Below, piece by piece: positions 16,299-25,265 of a DNA stretch of 64,000 bases. Source of the stretch: Bilophila wadsworthia ATCC 49260 (GTDB lineage: Bacteria > Desulfobacterota > Desulfovibrionia > Desulfovibrionales > Desulfovibrionaceae); NCBI RefSeq assembly GCF_000701705.1, contig NZ_JNJP01000003.1, positions 1 through 64,000 on the forward strand, in the 5' to 3' direction. The translations under genes were made by a program, and so were the position numbers. The first letter of the stretch is position 1. Each line of letters opens with the position of its first letter. A model generated the notes under the pieces. That model was not told where the DNA came from, ran no database searches, and was given only the letters and a program-made list of their open reading frames with translations.

Positions 16299-17975
16299 TC
16301 AGCGCTTGTTCCCGTCGAGGCTGCCCAAATGGGCAAGGATGCCGGAAGCGATCCCTTCCGCCAACGCCTGCCGATACGTGGGGATCGCAAGGTTGGCGGC
16401 TTCCTGTGCGTTTGAGCAATAACCGACTTCAACCAAGATACCCGGAATATTCGCGCCGAGCAAGACCTTGAAGGGGCCGGATTTGACCCCTCCGTCCCGG
16501 ACGGTGAAGGTCTTTTCCTTCATGACGGAGAGGGTACATTTTTGGACCGTGTCGGCGAGGCGGCGGGATTCCTGACTGCGAACCGACGACGAAGCGGCAG
16601 GGGATCCCGTATCTCCCTTATGGCCTCCGTTGGCGTTTTCCAGCCCGGCAAGCTTGCCCGCATCCGCACTGCTTGAGGCTGTATCCGGGAAATACGTTTC
16701 CAGGCCGCAGGCGTTTTCATTGGGGCTGGCGTTGACGTGGATGGACAGCAGCACATCGGCGCGGGCCTGATTCGCCATATAGGAACGGGTGGACAACGAA
16801 ACCCATGTATTGTCCGTTCGGGTGTAGTGCACCTGGATGCCTTTGCCCGCGAGGATGCTGCCCACACGTTTGGCGATGTCCAGCGTCACTTCACGTTCGA
16901 TGACGCCGTTGTGCACGGTTCCGGGATCTTTGCCGCCGTGGCCGGGATCGATCATGATGGATCGGGTGGCGAACCGGAAAAGCGGATCGCTCGATTGCAG
17001 CCCTTGGCCGAACGAGATGCCGCGAGGCATGGCGGCGTCCGTGGCCGAGGTCGTGATGACGATACGGAACGGCGAGGATTCCGTTTTGACCATGAAGCGT
17101 TTGACCTGCCTGAAATCGAGCAAAAGCCGGGTTTTATCGGGAGCGGACAAGTCAAGGCGCATACGGCGGAGGGAACTGCCCTGCACTTTGATGCCGGGGC
17201 GGATCGTCGAAGCCGGATTGACGCCCATGAGATCCACAACCATCCTGTTGGGGATGTCGTTTTTTTTGCTGCCGCTTTGCGTGTCGATGGACCAGATGAT
17301 GGGGCGATCGAACTCCAGCGTGATGACGGCCAGATTCTTCTGGTTTTCCCATTTCATGTCGGTCAGAAGCGCCGCCGTCTTTTTGCCCGGCGTGCTGCTC
17401 TTGGCCGCTTCCAGCGCCGCCTTGAGGCGCTGGGCGTAGAGCTTGGCTTCCGGTGCGACATCACCCCGGGGATATTGATTTTGGATGGTGTTGAGCGCTT
17501 CCTGAGCTCCGGAAAAATCGTTGAACCGTTCCGCCTTGATACGCGCAATGCCAAACAGCGCGTCGTCGGCCAGCACATGGCTGGCGTAGCTTTTGAGGAA
17601 CACCCCATACCGATCGACAGCGGCCTGAGCGTCCTGCCGCAGCATGGAACGCTTGGCAAGCTCCTCCATCGCCAACGCCGAACGGAAGAGCGCCGCAGGG
17701 CGGTTCCGCCAGCGGGGATATTTTTCGTGGAGGTCGAAAAACGACTGGGCGAGTTTTTCCCACGGCTCACGCCAGCCGCCGCGTTTGGAGTCGCTCTTGA
17801 GGAACTCCATATCCTGCTTGGCCTTCTCGTACTGCTGTTCAAAGGAGGGAGCCGCGTGCGCGTCGGAAAACGCGGTCACGAACAGGGCGAGGGCAAAGGC
17901 GACCAAAAGGGGTCTGAACAGACGCCCGATGGCGGGGGATGATCTGTGCGGAGTCTGAGAACCGGTAAGAATCAT
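16299..17975 (-). CDS. Periplasmic N-acetylmuramoyl-L-alanine amidase (AmiC-like)
   Basis: The protein has 558 residues. After an N-terminal signal/anchor (PLLVAFALALFVTAFSDAHA) comes a helical, TPR-like region of about 150 residues. An AMIN-type beta domain (about 205-320: NLAVITLEFDRPIIWS and following) and a C-terminal Amidase_3 catalytic domain (about 335-555) follow. Zinc ligands are visible: His in IDPGHGGKDPGT, Glu in GVIEREVTLDIAKRV, His in LSIHVNASPNE and the catalytic Glu in GILVEVGYCSN. It cuts the lactyl-amide bond in peptidoglycan, probably at the division septum. It is longer than E. coli AmiC (417) because of the helical domain. The start lacks a strong ribosome site and could be a few codons off. 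Confidence 0.9.
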   Translation of the reverse strand: MILTGSQTPHRSSPAIGRLFRPLLVAFALALFVTAFSDAHAAPSFEQQYEKAKQDMEFLKSDSKRGGWREPWEKLAQSFFDLHEKYPRWRNRPAALFRSALAMEELAKRSMLRQDAQAAVDRYGVFLKSYASHVLADDALFGIARIKAERFNDFSGAQEALNTIQNQYPRGDVAPEAKLYAQRLKAALEAAKSSTPGKKTAALLTDMKWENQKNLAVITLEFDRPIIWSIDTQSGSKKNDIPNRMVVDLMGVNPASTIRPGIKVQGSSLRRMRLDLSAPDKTRLLLDFRQVKRFMVKTESSPFRIVITTSATDAAMPRGISFGQGLQSSDPLFRFATRSIMIDPGHGGKDPGTVHNGVIEREVTLDIAKRVGSILAGKGIQVHYTRTDNTWVSLSTRSYMANQARADVLLSIHVNASPNENACGLETYFPDTASSSADAGKLAGLENANGGHKGDTGSPAASSSVRSQESRRLADTVQKCTLSVMKEKTFTVRDGGVKSGPFKVLLGANIPGILVEVGYCSNAQEAANLAIPTYRQALAEGIASGILAHLGSLDGNKR

Positions 17976-18051
17976 GAAGGGGAAGCTGTCCTGATGGGCG
18001 GCCGTGCCGCGTCAAAGAAGTCCGCCCGCACAGAAGCGGGCAAAGCGGAAG

Positions 18052-18091
18052 GGGTGCGGGAAAGATATTCTTTCCCGCACCCTTGTTTTTT
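18052..18091. terminator. Hairpin between bamA and amidase gene
   Basis: GGGTGCGGGAAAG and CTTTCCCGCACCC form a perfect 13-bp stem with a 5-base loop. It lies directly after the bamA stop on the minus strand. The T-run is on the plus side, so on the minus strand it is a U-poor hairpin, more likely to reduce than to end read-through or to protect the bamA message 3' end. Confidence 0.6.
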
Positions 18092-20789
18092 AGAAGAACT
18101 GACCCATGGAGAACTCGAACCGTCCGCCGGGGCGGTCACCCTTGACGTTCTTGTCCAGCGGGAAGCCGTAGGCGAAGCGCAGGTCGCCCATGGGCGAACG
18201 CCAGCGCAGTTCGAGGCCGACCGACTTCTTCAGGTCGCTGAAGGGATCGGAAGTCTGCCTGGAGTCGATGTTGTAGCCGATGTCGAAGAACGGCACGAGG
18301 GCGATGCCCATTTCCGGATGGAATGTCCAGATGTATTCGAAGTTCAGGAAGCCCATGCGGTCGCCGCCGATTTCGTCGTGGTACTTGGGATCGCGCGGGG
18401 CAAGGTCTTCCGAGTCATAACCACGGATGGAGTCGATGCCGCCGATGAAGAAGCGGTCGAATACGGGGACCGGCTTGTTGGAGTTTTCGAACACGCCGCC
18501 GACGCGGCCACGCCAATGGAAGATGTGGTTCGGGTTGCGAAACAGGGTGTGGAACGACTGCAATTCACCGATAGGCTTGAAGAAGTTGTCGTTACCGCCG
18601 ATACCGCCGCCGCCGTATTCCATAGAGACGCGGCCCACCACACCGGACGTGGGACGTTCGCGCGAGTCGGTGGAGTCGTAGGTGATGCTGGTGCTTACGA
18701 CGCTCGAGAGGTTCTTGCCCTCGTATTCCTTGTAGGCGCGGGAGGCCGTGTCGGGAATGTCGAACAGGGTGTAGCGGTCGAGACGGTAGCCAACGGACAC
18801 CGAGGTGTACTCGCCAATGGGATGGAAGAGGCGGATGGTATTACCGATGGTCTTCTTCTTGAAGTCATCCCATTCTTCCCAGATGGCGTAGCTGTTGTTG
18901 CTGAAACCGAAATCGGTATCGTAGATGCGCGGGTTGACGAAAGACAGGTCCAGATACGAGGACTTGCCGGACACGAAACCCTGCAGGCCGAGCGAGTAGC
19001 CGCGGCCGAACAGGTTGCGCTCCTGGATGCTGCCGCTCACGCCGAACTGGTAGAAGGTCGAGTAGCCCACGCCGCCCATGATGGCGCCGGTGCGGTCTTC
19101 CTTCAGGTTGACGCGGAGATCGACCTCATCGTCCTTGTCCGTGGGAACGATGGTGGTGTCGGCCTGGGTAAAGTAGCGGAGGCGGTTCAGGCGCTCGTTG
19201 GAGCGGCGCAGCTTGGAGCCGTCGAACTGGTCCCCGTCGGCAAGGCGCAATTCACGGAAGATGACGTTGTCGCGGGTACGGGTGTTGCCCTGCGTGACCA
19301 CGCGGCGGATATGCACCTTCTGCTTCTTGTGCGGCACATAGAAGACGTTGATGATGCCTTCCTCATCGTTCTTCGGGGTGTCCACATCGACTTCGGCAAA
19401 GGCGTAGCCGTAATTGCCGTAGAAGTCGGTGAGGGCCTTGATGTCGTCCTGCAGGACGGTGAGGGAGAAATACCCGTTGGAATCTTTGTAGTCGTCAAGC
19501 TTGATCACTTCTTTCAGGCGCTCGTCGCTGTCGATGAGATCGCCTTTGAAGCCGATTTCGCCGAGTTTGTAGCGTTTGCCTTCATTGACGGTGAACGTGA
19601 CGGTGATTCCGTCTTCGGAGTAGTCCACCTGCGGCGCGGCGACCTGAATGTCCACGTAGCCGTGGTTCATGGCGTAGGCCGTGATCGCGGCGGAGTCGCG
19701 CTCAAGGTATTCTTCGCGGAGCACACCCGTTCCGGTAACCCATGACAGGATGCCGTGTTCTTGGAGCGCGAGTTCCTTCTTGAGATCGCCGGCGTCGATG
19801 CCTTGGAGCCCTTCGATCTTGATTTCCTTGATGTAGAGCTTCTTGCCTTCCTTCACGTCGAAGACCAGCACGGCGGAGGCGCTGTTGGCCTTCTGCTCGA
19901 TGCGGTAGTTCACTTCGGCGAGGTAGAAGCCTTCCTTGCGGTACAGCTCGGTGACCTTCTGGATGTCTTCGGCAAGCAGGCGGTCGTTGAGGACGGAGCC
20001 CGTCTTGGAGCTCATGGCCGCCAGAATGTCTTCTTTTTTGACTTCGTCGGAACCGTTGACGATCACGTCGTCGATGCGGGGCTTTTCCTTGACCGTGAAC
20101 ACGAGCACGCGGCCCTGTCCGCCCTGTTCGATGTCGGCGTTCACGTCGCTGAAGTAGCCGAGATCCCAGATTCGCTTGATTTCTTCATTGAGCGTGGAGG
20201 GATCAACCACATCACCCTTGCGGGTGGACAGGCGCATCAGCACCACGTCGGGGTCGAGCACCTTGACGCCGCGGATCTGGATGTCCGTGATGGCGTCGCC
20301 CTTGACCGCGCCGCCGCCCATCTTGTCGACAAGTTCGTCGACGGCGGGAAGCAGTTCGATCATGTTTTGCTTCTGGGCAAAATAGGGCTGCGCCCCCTGC
20401 TGCCCAGCGGCATCCACCATGCGGGCGTCGATGCTGAACGCGTCGCCGGTCTTGCTGAAGCTGCCGTACACGGCGTAGTTCGCCCCGGTCTGCCTGGCGA
20501 TGGAGCGCGCGGTCGCCAGATTGAGCTGGCTGATCTGCTGGTTCTTGAGCAGGCGCAACGTATCCTTTGCCGGAATGACCTTGAATCCCTTTTGGGCCAG
20601 CCGCTGCTCAAACAGCTTGGGCAGCTCGTCGTTCAGGTAGTTGAGATCCGCCCCTCCATTGATCTGGAAGGGGAGCACAGCCACACGGACAGCATCCGAG
20701 GCCGCCTGTTTGGGCGCCGCCTGAGCCGTACCGTGGAACAACAGGTTACACAGCGCCAGCGCCAGCAGCGCGAGTACGCATCTCTTCAT
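18090..20789 (-). CDS. bamA: BamA, outer-membrane protein assembly factor
   Basis: The protein has 899 residues. The signal peptide (MKRCVLALLALALCNLLFHGTAQA) is followed by an extra N-terminal domain (about 33-165: VRVAVLPFQINGG...GANYAVYGSFS) resembling the TolB-N/CsgG-like fold. Then come the POTRA repeats (from about 178, ITDIQIRGVKVLDPDVVLMRL) and the 16-strand barrel. The barrel holds the VRGF-equivalent IRGYDSEDLAPRD and ends RFEFSMGQFF with a terminal Phe. E. coli BamA is about 810 residues, so the added domain explains the length. It inserts outer-membrane proteins. The ATG at 20789 lies inside the end of lolD (44-base overlap), so the genes are coupled. Confidence 0.95.
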   Translation of the reverse strand: MKRCVLALLALALCNLLFHGTAQAAPKQAASDAVRVAVLPFQINGGADLNYLNDELPKLFEQRLAQKGFKVIPAKDTLRLLKNQQISQLNLATARSIARQTGANYAVYGSFSKTGDAFSIDARMVDAAGQQGAQPYFAQKQNMIELLPAVDELVDKMGGGAVKGDAITDIQIRGVKVLDPDVVLMRLSTRKGDVVDPSTLNEEIKRIWDLGYFSDVNADIEQGGQGRVLVFTVKEKPRIDDVIVNGSDEVKKEDILAAMSSKTGSVLNDRLLAEDIQKVTELYRKEGFYLAEVNYRIEQKANSASAVLVFDVKEGKKLYIKEIKIEGLQGIDAGDLKKELALQEHGILSWVTGTGVLREEYLERDSAAITAYAMNHGYVDIQVAAPQVDYSEDGITVTFTVNEGKRYKLGEIGFKGDLIDSDERLKEVIKLDDYKDSNGYFSLTVLQDDIKALTDFYGNYGYAFAEVDVDTPKNDEEGIINVFYVPHKKQKVHIRRVVTQGNTRTRDNVIFRELRLADGDQFDGSKLRRSNERLNRLRYFTQADTTIVPTDKDDEVDLRVNLKEDRTGAIMGGVGYSTFYQFGVSGSIQERNLFGRGYSLGLQGFVSGKSSYLDLSFVNPRIYDTDFGFSNNSYAIWEEWDDFKKKTIGNTIRLFHPIGEYTSVSVGYRLDRYTLFDIPDTASRAYKEYEGKNLSSVVSTSITYDSTDSRERPTSGVVGRVSMEYGGGGIGGNDNFFKPIGELQSFHTLFRNPNHIFHWRGRVGGVFENSNKPVPVFDRFFIGGIDSIRGYDSEDLAPRDPKYHDEIGGDRMGFLNFEYIWTFHPEMGIALVPFFDIGYNIDSRQTSDPFSDLKKSVGLELRWRSPMGDLRFAYGFPLDKNVKGDRPGGRFEFSMGQFF

Positions 20790-21486
20790 ACAGTTCTCCA
20801 GATCGTAATTCGAGGCAGCGCCCGAGGGTTCCCGCCATTTCACGGTTATGGGTGACAATGACGAGGGTCATGCCGAGTGTGCGGTTCAGTTCCAGAAGCA
20901 ATTCGGCGACGGAATCGCCGGTCCGCTGGTCCAAGTTGCCGGTCGGCTCGTCGGCCAGCAGCACGCGTGGCTCCAGCAGGATGGCCCGCGCAATGGCGGC
21001 GCGCTGACGCTCGCCGCCGGAAAGGGTGGTTACCCTGTGATCCTTCCTGTCGGAAAGCCCGACGCGTTCGAGGGCCTGCCGCGCCAGCCCCAGCGCCTTC
21101 GACCGGTTCATCCCGGCGATGAGCGCCTGCATGGCCACATTTTCCTCGGTGGAAAACTCGGGCAGCAGGTGGTGGAACTGGAAGACGAACCCAAGCTTTT
21201 TGTTGCGGAAATGGGCTTTTTCCACGGGCGTCATGTCCGGCAGGCTTTTGCCCTCGAACAATACCTTGCCCGCGGTCGGCGTGTCCAGCGCGCCGAGCAG
21301 GTGGAGGAGGGTGGATTTGCCCGATCCCGACGCTCCGACGATGGCGAGGGATTCGCCAGCGCGGACGGTCAGGTCCATATTTTTCAGAATGGTGATGCGC
21401 TCCGCAGGTCCCTCGCAGGACTTCTCGACGCCGGAAAGCTCGTAGAGCACCGGGGGCGCGGTCGCGTACGCTGTCTGTTCCATCAT
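20746..21486 (-). CDS. lolD: LolD, lipoprotein-release ABC ATPase
   Basis: The protein has 246 residues: a MacB/LolD-type ATPase with Walker A GASGSGKST, Q-loop FVFQFHHLLPEFS, signature LSGGERQRAAIARA, Walker B VLLADEPTGNLD and the switch His in VIVTHNREMA. FQFHHLLPEF is the LolD hallmark. It powers release of lipoproteins from the inner membrane to LolA. It overlaps the end of the LolC/E gene (ATGATGGA) and the start of bamA. Confidence 0.93.
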   Translation of the reverse strand: MMEQTAYATAPPVLYELSGVEKSCEGPAERITILKNMDLTVRAGESLAIVGASGSGKSTLLHLLGALDTPTAGKVLFEGKSLPDMTPVEKAHFRNKKLGFVFQFHHLLPEFSTEENVAMQALIAGMNRSKALGLARQALERVGLSDRKDHRVTTLSGGERQRAAIARAILLEPRVLLADEPTGNLDQRTGDSVAELLLELNRTLGMTLVIVTHNREMAGTLGRCLELRSGELYEEMRTRAAGAGAV

Positions 21487-22775
21487 TCGAACCGCAGGGC
21501 TTCGGCGGGTTCAAGGCTCGAAGCCTGCCGCGCCGGGTAGATCGTGGCAAGGAAACACAAGGTCATGGCGGACACGCCGACCACGACGATATCAACCCAA
21601 TTGAGCAGGATGGGCAGGTGATCCAGCGTATAAACCCCCGGTGGAAGTTTGATGAATTGGTATCGTTGGAGGAGGAGCGCCAGCCCTATGCCGAGCACAT
21701 AACCGAGCAAGGTGCCCACCACGCCGATGATCGTGCCCTGAAGCATGAAGATCCGGCGGATCATCCCCTTGGTCGCGCCCATGGACATCAGGATGGCGAT
21801 GTCGTGCGTCTTTTCCATGACCAGCATGACCAGCGTGGTGACGATGGAGAAGGAGCCGATGAGGACGACCATCGCCAGCAGGATGAACATGCCGATTTTT
21901 TCAAGCTTCAACGCAGCGAAGAGATTCGCGTTCATGTCCATCCATGTCCGGACGGAAGCCAGCGGGCCGAGCTCCTTTTGGAGGGCGGCGGCCACGGTAT
22001 CGGCCTTGTATACGTCCTTGACGGTGACCTCGATGCCGGAAATCTGATCGGAAGGCAGGCCCAGCAGATCGCGCGCAGCCGCAAGGGAGATGAACCCGAG
22101 CGACGAATCGTATTCGAACATGCCGGTCTGGAAAATGCCCGCAACCTTGTAGGGACGGATGCGGGGCTGGAAACCGGCGGTGGTCTTTTGTCCGGAAGGC
22201 GAAAGGAGGTTGACGCGGCTGCCCACGACCAGGCCGAGGCGCTGTGCCAGTTCCTTGCCGATGAGCACGCCGGGCGGCGCGCCCTCCACGGAAGCGTTCA
22301 GGTCCGCGACGCTGCCGCTGCTCAGGTTGTCCAGCATGGTCAGGACGTCCGGCGCGGTCTTGGGGTCGATACCCCGCAGGACGACGCCTTTGACGCCTCT
22401 CGGGGAGGACAACATGCCTTCCGCGTAGAGGAAGGGGGTGGAGCCGACGACGCCGGGAGTGGCGTTGATGCGCCGGAGCACAGCCGCCATGCCGGAGAGT
22501 TCGGGGGCTTCGCCGCCGCGCATTTTTTCGAAGTCCGCATCCGAAGGCGGCGCGGTGAGCGCCGCCAGCGGACCGGAAACGATGATGTGCGCGTTCGCGC
22601 CGAGGATTTTATCCCGGATGTCCGTCGTGAACCCGTTGTAGACGCCGAGAACCACGACCAGCGCGGCGACGCCTATGGCCACGCCAAGCACGGACATGGC
22701 TGAAATGATATAAATAAAGGCCTGCTTGCGCCGAGCAAAGAGGTAGCGCAAAGCTACGAAGAGTTCAAAACGCAT
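21483..22775 (-). CDS. LolC/LolE-family lipoprotein-release permease
   Basis: The protein has 430 residues. The N-terminal MRFELFVALRYLFARRKQAFIYIISAMSVLGVAIGV opening is typical of LolC/LolE. A large periplasmic MacB-like domain and three C-terminal membrane helices with FKxxMGAT-like SMGATKGMIRRIFMLQG follow. Only one such permease gene is present, so it probably forms a homodimer with LolD, as in bacteria with a single LolF-type subunit. It starts five bases after the lysS stop. Confidence 0.92.
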   Translation of the reverse strand: MRFELFVALRYLFARRKQAFIYIISAMSVLGVAIGVAALVVVLGVYNGFTTDIRDKILGANAHIIVSGPLAALTAPPSDADFEKMRGGEAPELSGMAAVLRRINATPGVVGSTPFLYAEGMLSSPRGVKGVVLRGIDPKTAPDVLTMLDNLSSGSVADLNASVEGAPPGVLIGKELAQRLGLVVGSRVNLLSPSGQKTTAGFQPRIRPYKVAGIFQTGMFEYDSSLGFISLAAARDLLGLPSDQISGIEVTVKDVYKADTVAAALQKELGPLASVRTWMDMNANLFAALKLEKIGMFILLAMVVLIGSFSIVTTLVMLVMEKTHDIAILMSMGATKGMIRRIFMLQGTIIGVVGTLLGYVLGIGLALLLQRYQFIKLPPGVYTLDHLPILLNWVDIVVVGVSAMTLCFLATIYPARQASSLEPAEALRFE

Positions 22776-22780
22776 AGAGT

Positions 22781-24364
22781 TTAGGATTCCTGCTTCAACA
22801 GCGGGAAGAAGATCACTTCACGAATGGACGGGGAGTCGGTCAGGAGCATGACCAGCCGGTCGATGCCGATGCCTTCGCCCGCGGCCGGGGGCATACCGTA
22901 TTCCAGCGCGCGCAGGTAATCTTCGTCCATCGCGCAGGCTTCGTCGTCGCCGGCCGCCTTCTCGCGGACCTGCTGTTCAAAACGCATACGCTGGTCGATG
23001 GGATCGTTGAGTTCCGAGAACGCGTTGCCGTATTCGCGGCCCATGATGAAGAGCTCGAAACGGTCCGTAATGTCCGGGTTATCCTTGTTGCGGCGCGCCA
23101 GCGGAGAGATCTCCGTGGGGTAGTGGTAGATGAACGTGGGGGCGACGAGCTTGGGCTCGACGTCGAGGTCAAAGAGCTTGGCCTGCAGCTTGCCGAGCTT
23201 GTCCGTCTTGAGGATCTTTTCCCCGCGTTCGCGGACGTAGGCGAGTACCTTGTCGAAGTCGTTGTAGAATTCGGGGGAGTGACCGCCGATCTTTTCCAGC
23301 GATTCGTGGAAGGTGAGGCGCTGCCACTTGCCGGGGGTCAGGTCGAGTTCCGTCCCCTGATAGGTGATGATCGGGCTGCCGCAGACTTCCGTGGCGATGG
23401 TGGAGAACAGTTCCTCGGTCAGGTCCATCAGATCATAAAACGTCGCATAGGCCCAGTAGAATTCGCACATGGTGAATTCGGGGTTGTGACGGATGGAGAT
23501 GCCTTCATTGCGGAAGTTGCGGTTCAGCTCGAAAACTTTTTCAAAGCCGCCCACGAGGAGGCGCTTGAGGTACAGTTCGGGCGCGATGCGCATGTACAGT
23601 TCCATGTCCAGCGCATTATGGTGGGTGATGAACGGACGCGCCGCCGCGCCGCCCGCCACGGGGTGGAGCATGGGGGTTTCCACTTCCACAAAGCCGCGTT
23701 CCTCAAGGAAGGCGCGGAAGGTACGGATGATTTTGCTGCGCTTGCGGAAAATGTCGCGGACCTTCGGATTGGTGATGAGGTCCACATACCGCTGGCGGTA
23801 ACGGATTTCGACGTTGGTGAGGCCCTTGTGCTTTTCAGGCAGGGACCGGAACGACTTGGTGAGCAGGGTGACCTGATCACAGGCGAGGGTCAGCTCGTCG
23901 GTCTTGGTGCGGAAAAGCTTCCCGTGCACGCCCACGATGTCGCCGATGTCGAACTTTTTGAAATGTTTGTAGGCTTCCTCACCCATGAGGTCTTTGGACG
24001 CATAGCACTGGATACGGCCGCTGCGATCCATAAGATGGAAAAACGCGACCTTGCCGAAGGAGCGGTGGGAGATGATGCGTCCGGCACAGGTGAACGACTC
24101 GTTCAGTTCTTCGAGTTCGGTGGCGGAACAGGCTTCGTATTCGGCCCGGATGGCTCCGGCGTCATGCGTCTTCACGAATCCATTGAGATGAAGAGGGACC
24201 CCGGCATCCATGAGTTCGCAGGATTTGACCACGCAGTTTTTGACGACTTCGTTGAGCTCGTCTTTATCGGCGAGGCTTTGAAGCATGGGCATGAAATAGG
24301 ATGCGTGGGCTGATTTGGTAGCAAGCTTGACGGGCTTGTGGTGCGTAGTTTCCGGGCTGCTCAA
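22781..24364 (-). CDS. lysS: Lysyl-tRNA synthetase, class II
   Basis: The protein has 527 residues. The N-terminal OB-fold anticodon-binding domain (about 85-190, FTCAGRIISHRSFGKVAFFHLMDRSG) precedes the class II catalytic core. Motif 2 is FELNRNFRNEGISIRHNPEFTMCEFYWAYA and motif 3 GEGIGIDRLVMLLT. It charges tRNA-Lys. I chose the TTG at 24364 because GGAG lies eight bases upstream; the next ATG at codon 25 has no ribosome site, and the upstream frame to 24700 is not protein-like. It heads the lol-bam gene row and may share transcription with it. Confidence 0.94.
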   Translation of the reverse strand: MSSPETTHHKPVKLATKSAHASYFMPMLQSLADKDELNEVVKNCVVKSCELMDAGVPLHLNGFVKTHDAGAIRAEYEACSATELEELNESFTCAGRIISHRSFGKVAFFHLMDRSGRIQCYASKDLMGEEAYKHFKKFDIGDIVGVHGKLFRTKTDELTLACDQVTLLTKSFRSLPEKHKGLTNVEIRYRQRYVDLITNPKVRDIFRKRSKIIRTFRAFLEERGFVEVETPMLHPVAGGAAARPFITHHNALDMELYMRIAPELYLKRLLVGGFEKVFELNRNFRNEGISIRHNPEFTMCEFYWAYATFYDLMDLTEELFSTIATEVCGSPIITYQGTELDLTPGKWQRLTFHESLEKIGGHSPEFYNDFDKVLAYVRERGEKILKTDKLGKLQAKLFDLDVEPKLVAPTFIYHYPTEISPLARRNKDNPDITDRFELFIMGREYGNAFSELNDPIDQRMRFEQQVREKAAGDDEACAMDEDYLRALEYGMPPAAGEGIGIDRLVMLLTDSPSIREVIFFPLLKQES

Positions 24365-24786
24365 GGGAATCTCTCCATCAATTAAAATAGCGATTGGCGA
24401 CCGGTGACAATTTTCCGCGTTTCCGGACGGCAAGAAACGCGGTCGTATCCGGCGGCGAGAACGGGGCTTTGGCGGACAGGCTTCCTGTTGCGGCGCGTGA
24501 CCGATGCTACAAGAAAGCCGTGCAATGTTCCAACGGGTTAGAGACAGCGGGACCGTTTCTCCGTTCTCGCGTTGCCCTCCCGCCCGCGGCGGCGGGACCC
24601 CCCCTCCGGCCGTGGCGCCCTGTGGACCTGATCGCACAGTTTGTATCCGCAAAGCCGTAGTCCAATTGTGCTGTACAGTCAAGGACGTGCCGTGGGTCAA
24701 AAAGTTTTTTCAGAAAAAACGGAGAAAACGCTTGACGGAAGGAGGGCATTTCGATAGACCTCTTTTCGCACCAACGAGTGCCTCAT
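24365..24786. other. Intergenic region between lysS and tRNA-Asn
   Basis: No gene is supported. It must hold promoters for lysS (minus) and the tRNA (plus), but I see no strong consensus pair. Confidence 0.4.
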
Positions 24787-24862
24787 TCCCCGGTGGCTCA
24801 ATCGGCAGAGCGGGTGACTGTTAATCACTAGGTTGGCGGTTCAAGTCCGTCCCGGGGAGCCA
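24787..24862 (+). tRNA. tRNA-Asn(GTT)
   Basis: A 76-base cloverleaf: acceptor TCCCCGG/CCGGGGA, D-arm GCTC...GAGC, anticodon stem with loop CTGTTAA (anticodon GTT), T-arm with GTTCAAGTC, and GCCA at the end so CCA is encoded. Confidence 0.96.
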
Positions 24863-24870
24863 GAAAGTAC

Positions 24871-24910
24871 AAGGCCTTACAGCGAAAGCTGTAGGGCCCT
24901 TTCTGTTTTC
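24871..24910 (+). terminator. Terminator after tRNA-Asn
   Basis: TTACAGC GAAA GCTGTAG stem-loop extended by AAGGCC/GGGCCCTT, followed by TCTGTTTTCT. The stem has a one-base bulge. Confidence 0.75.
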
Positions 24911-25207
24911 TGGGGCGATGCCGCCCTCCGTTCTCTCCGCTTTATGCGATGATGAAGCTCCCGATGCGGGGATAGGTAGCATCCTCTTCTTCTTGAGAAA
25001 ATGGAGCCATAAATTCCCTCCTCCCCACAACTCTTTGCCCCATGTCCTTTGAAAGGGCTCGCAGCCCGTCGCGGTTTTTCCGGTCTCGTACGGGAAACGT
25101 TCTCAAGTGCGGCAGGGGAGAGGGATACAGGGGCGTGCCTTCTGGAAGGCTCTTTGGGGAGCGCTCTTTCTAGAGCAGCGGAAAGCGTTTGGGAGGAGCA
25201 TATTTCC
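24911..25207. other. Gap between tRNA-Asn and binding-protein gene
   Basis: I see no gene with a ribosome site or a recognisable product in this stretch. Confidence 0.4.
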
Positions 25208-25245
25208 CAGAGCAGCCGCCTGCGGTATTGCGGGCGGCTGCTCTG
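25208..25245 (-). terminator. Hairpin after binding-protein gene
   Basis: CAGAGCAGCCGCC and GGCGGCTGCTCTG form a 13-bp perfect stem with a 12-base loop, 20 bases past the stop of the next gene. No T-run follows on the minus strand. Confidence 0.55.
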
Positions 25246-25265
25246 CAAGAATCTATTGCGTCTGA

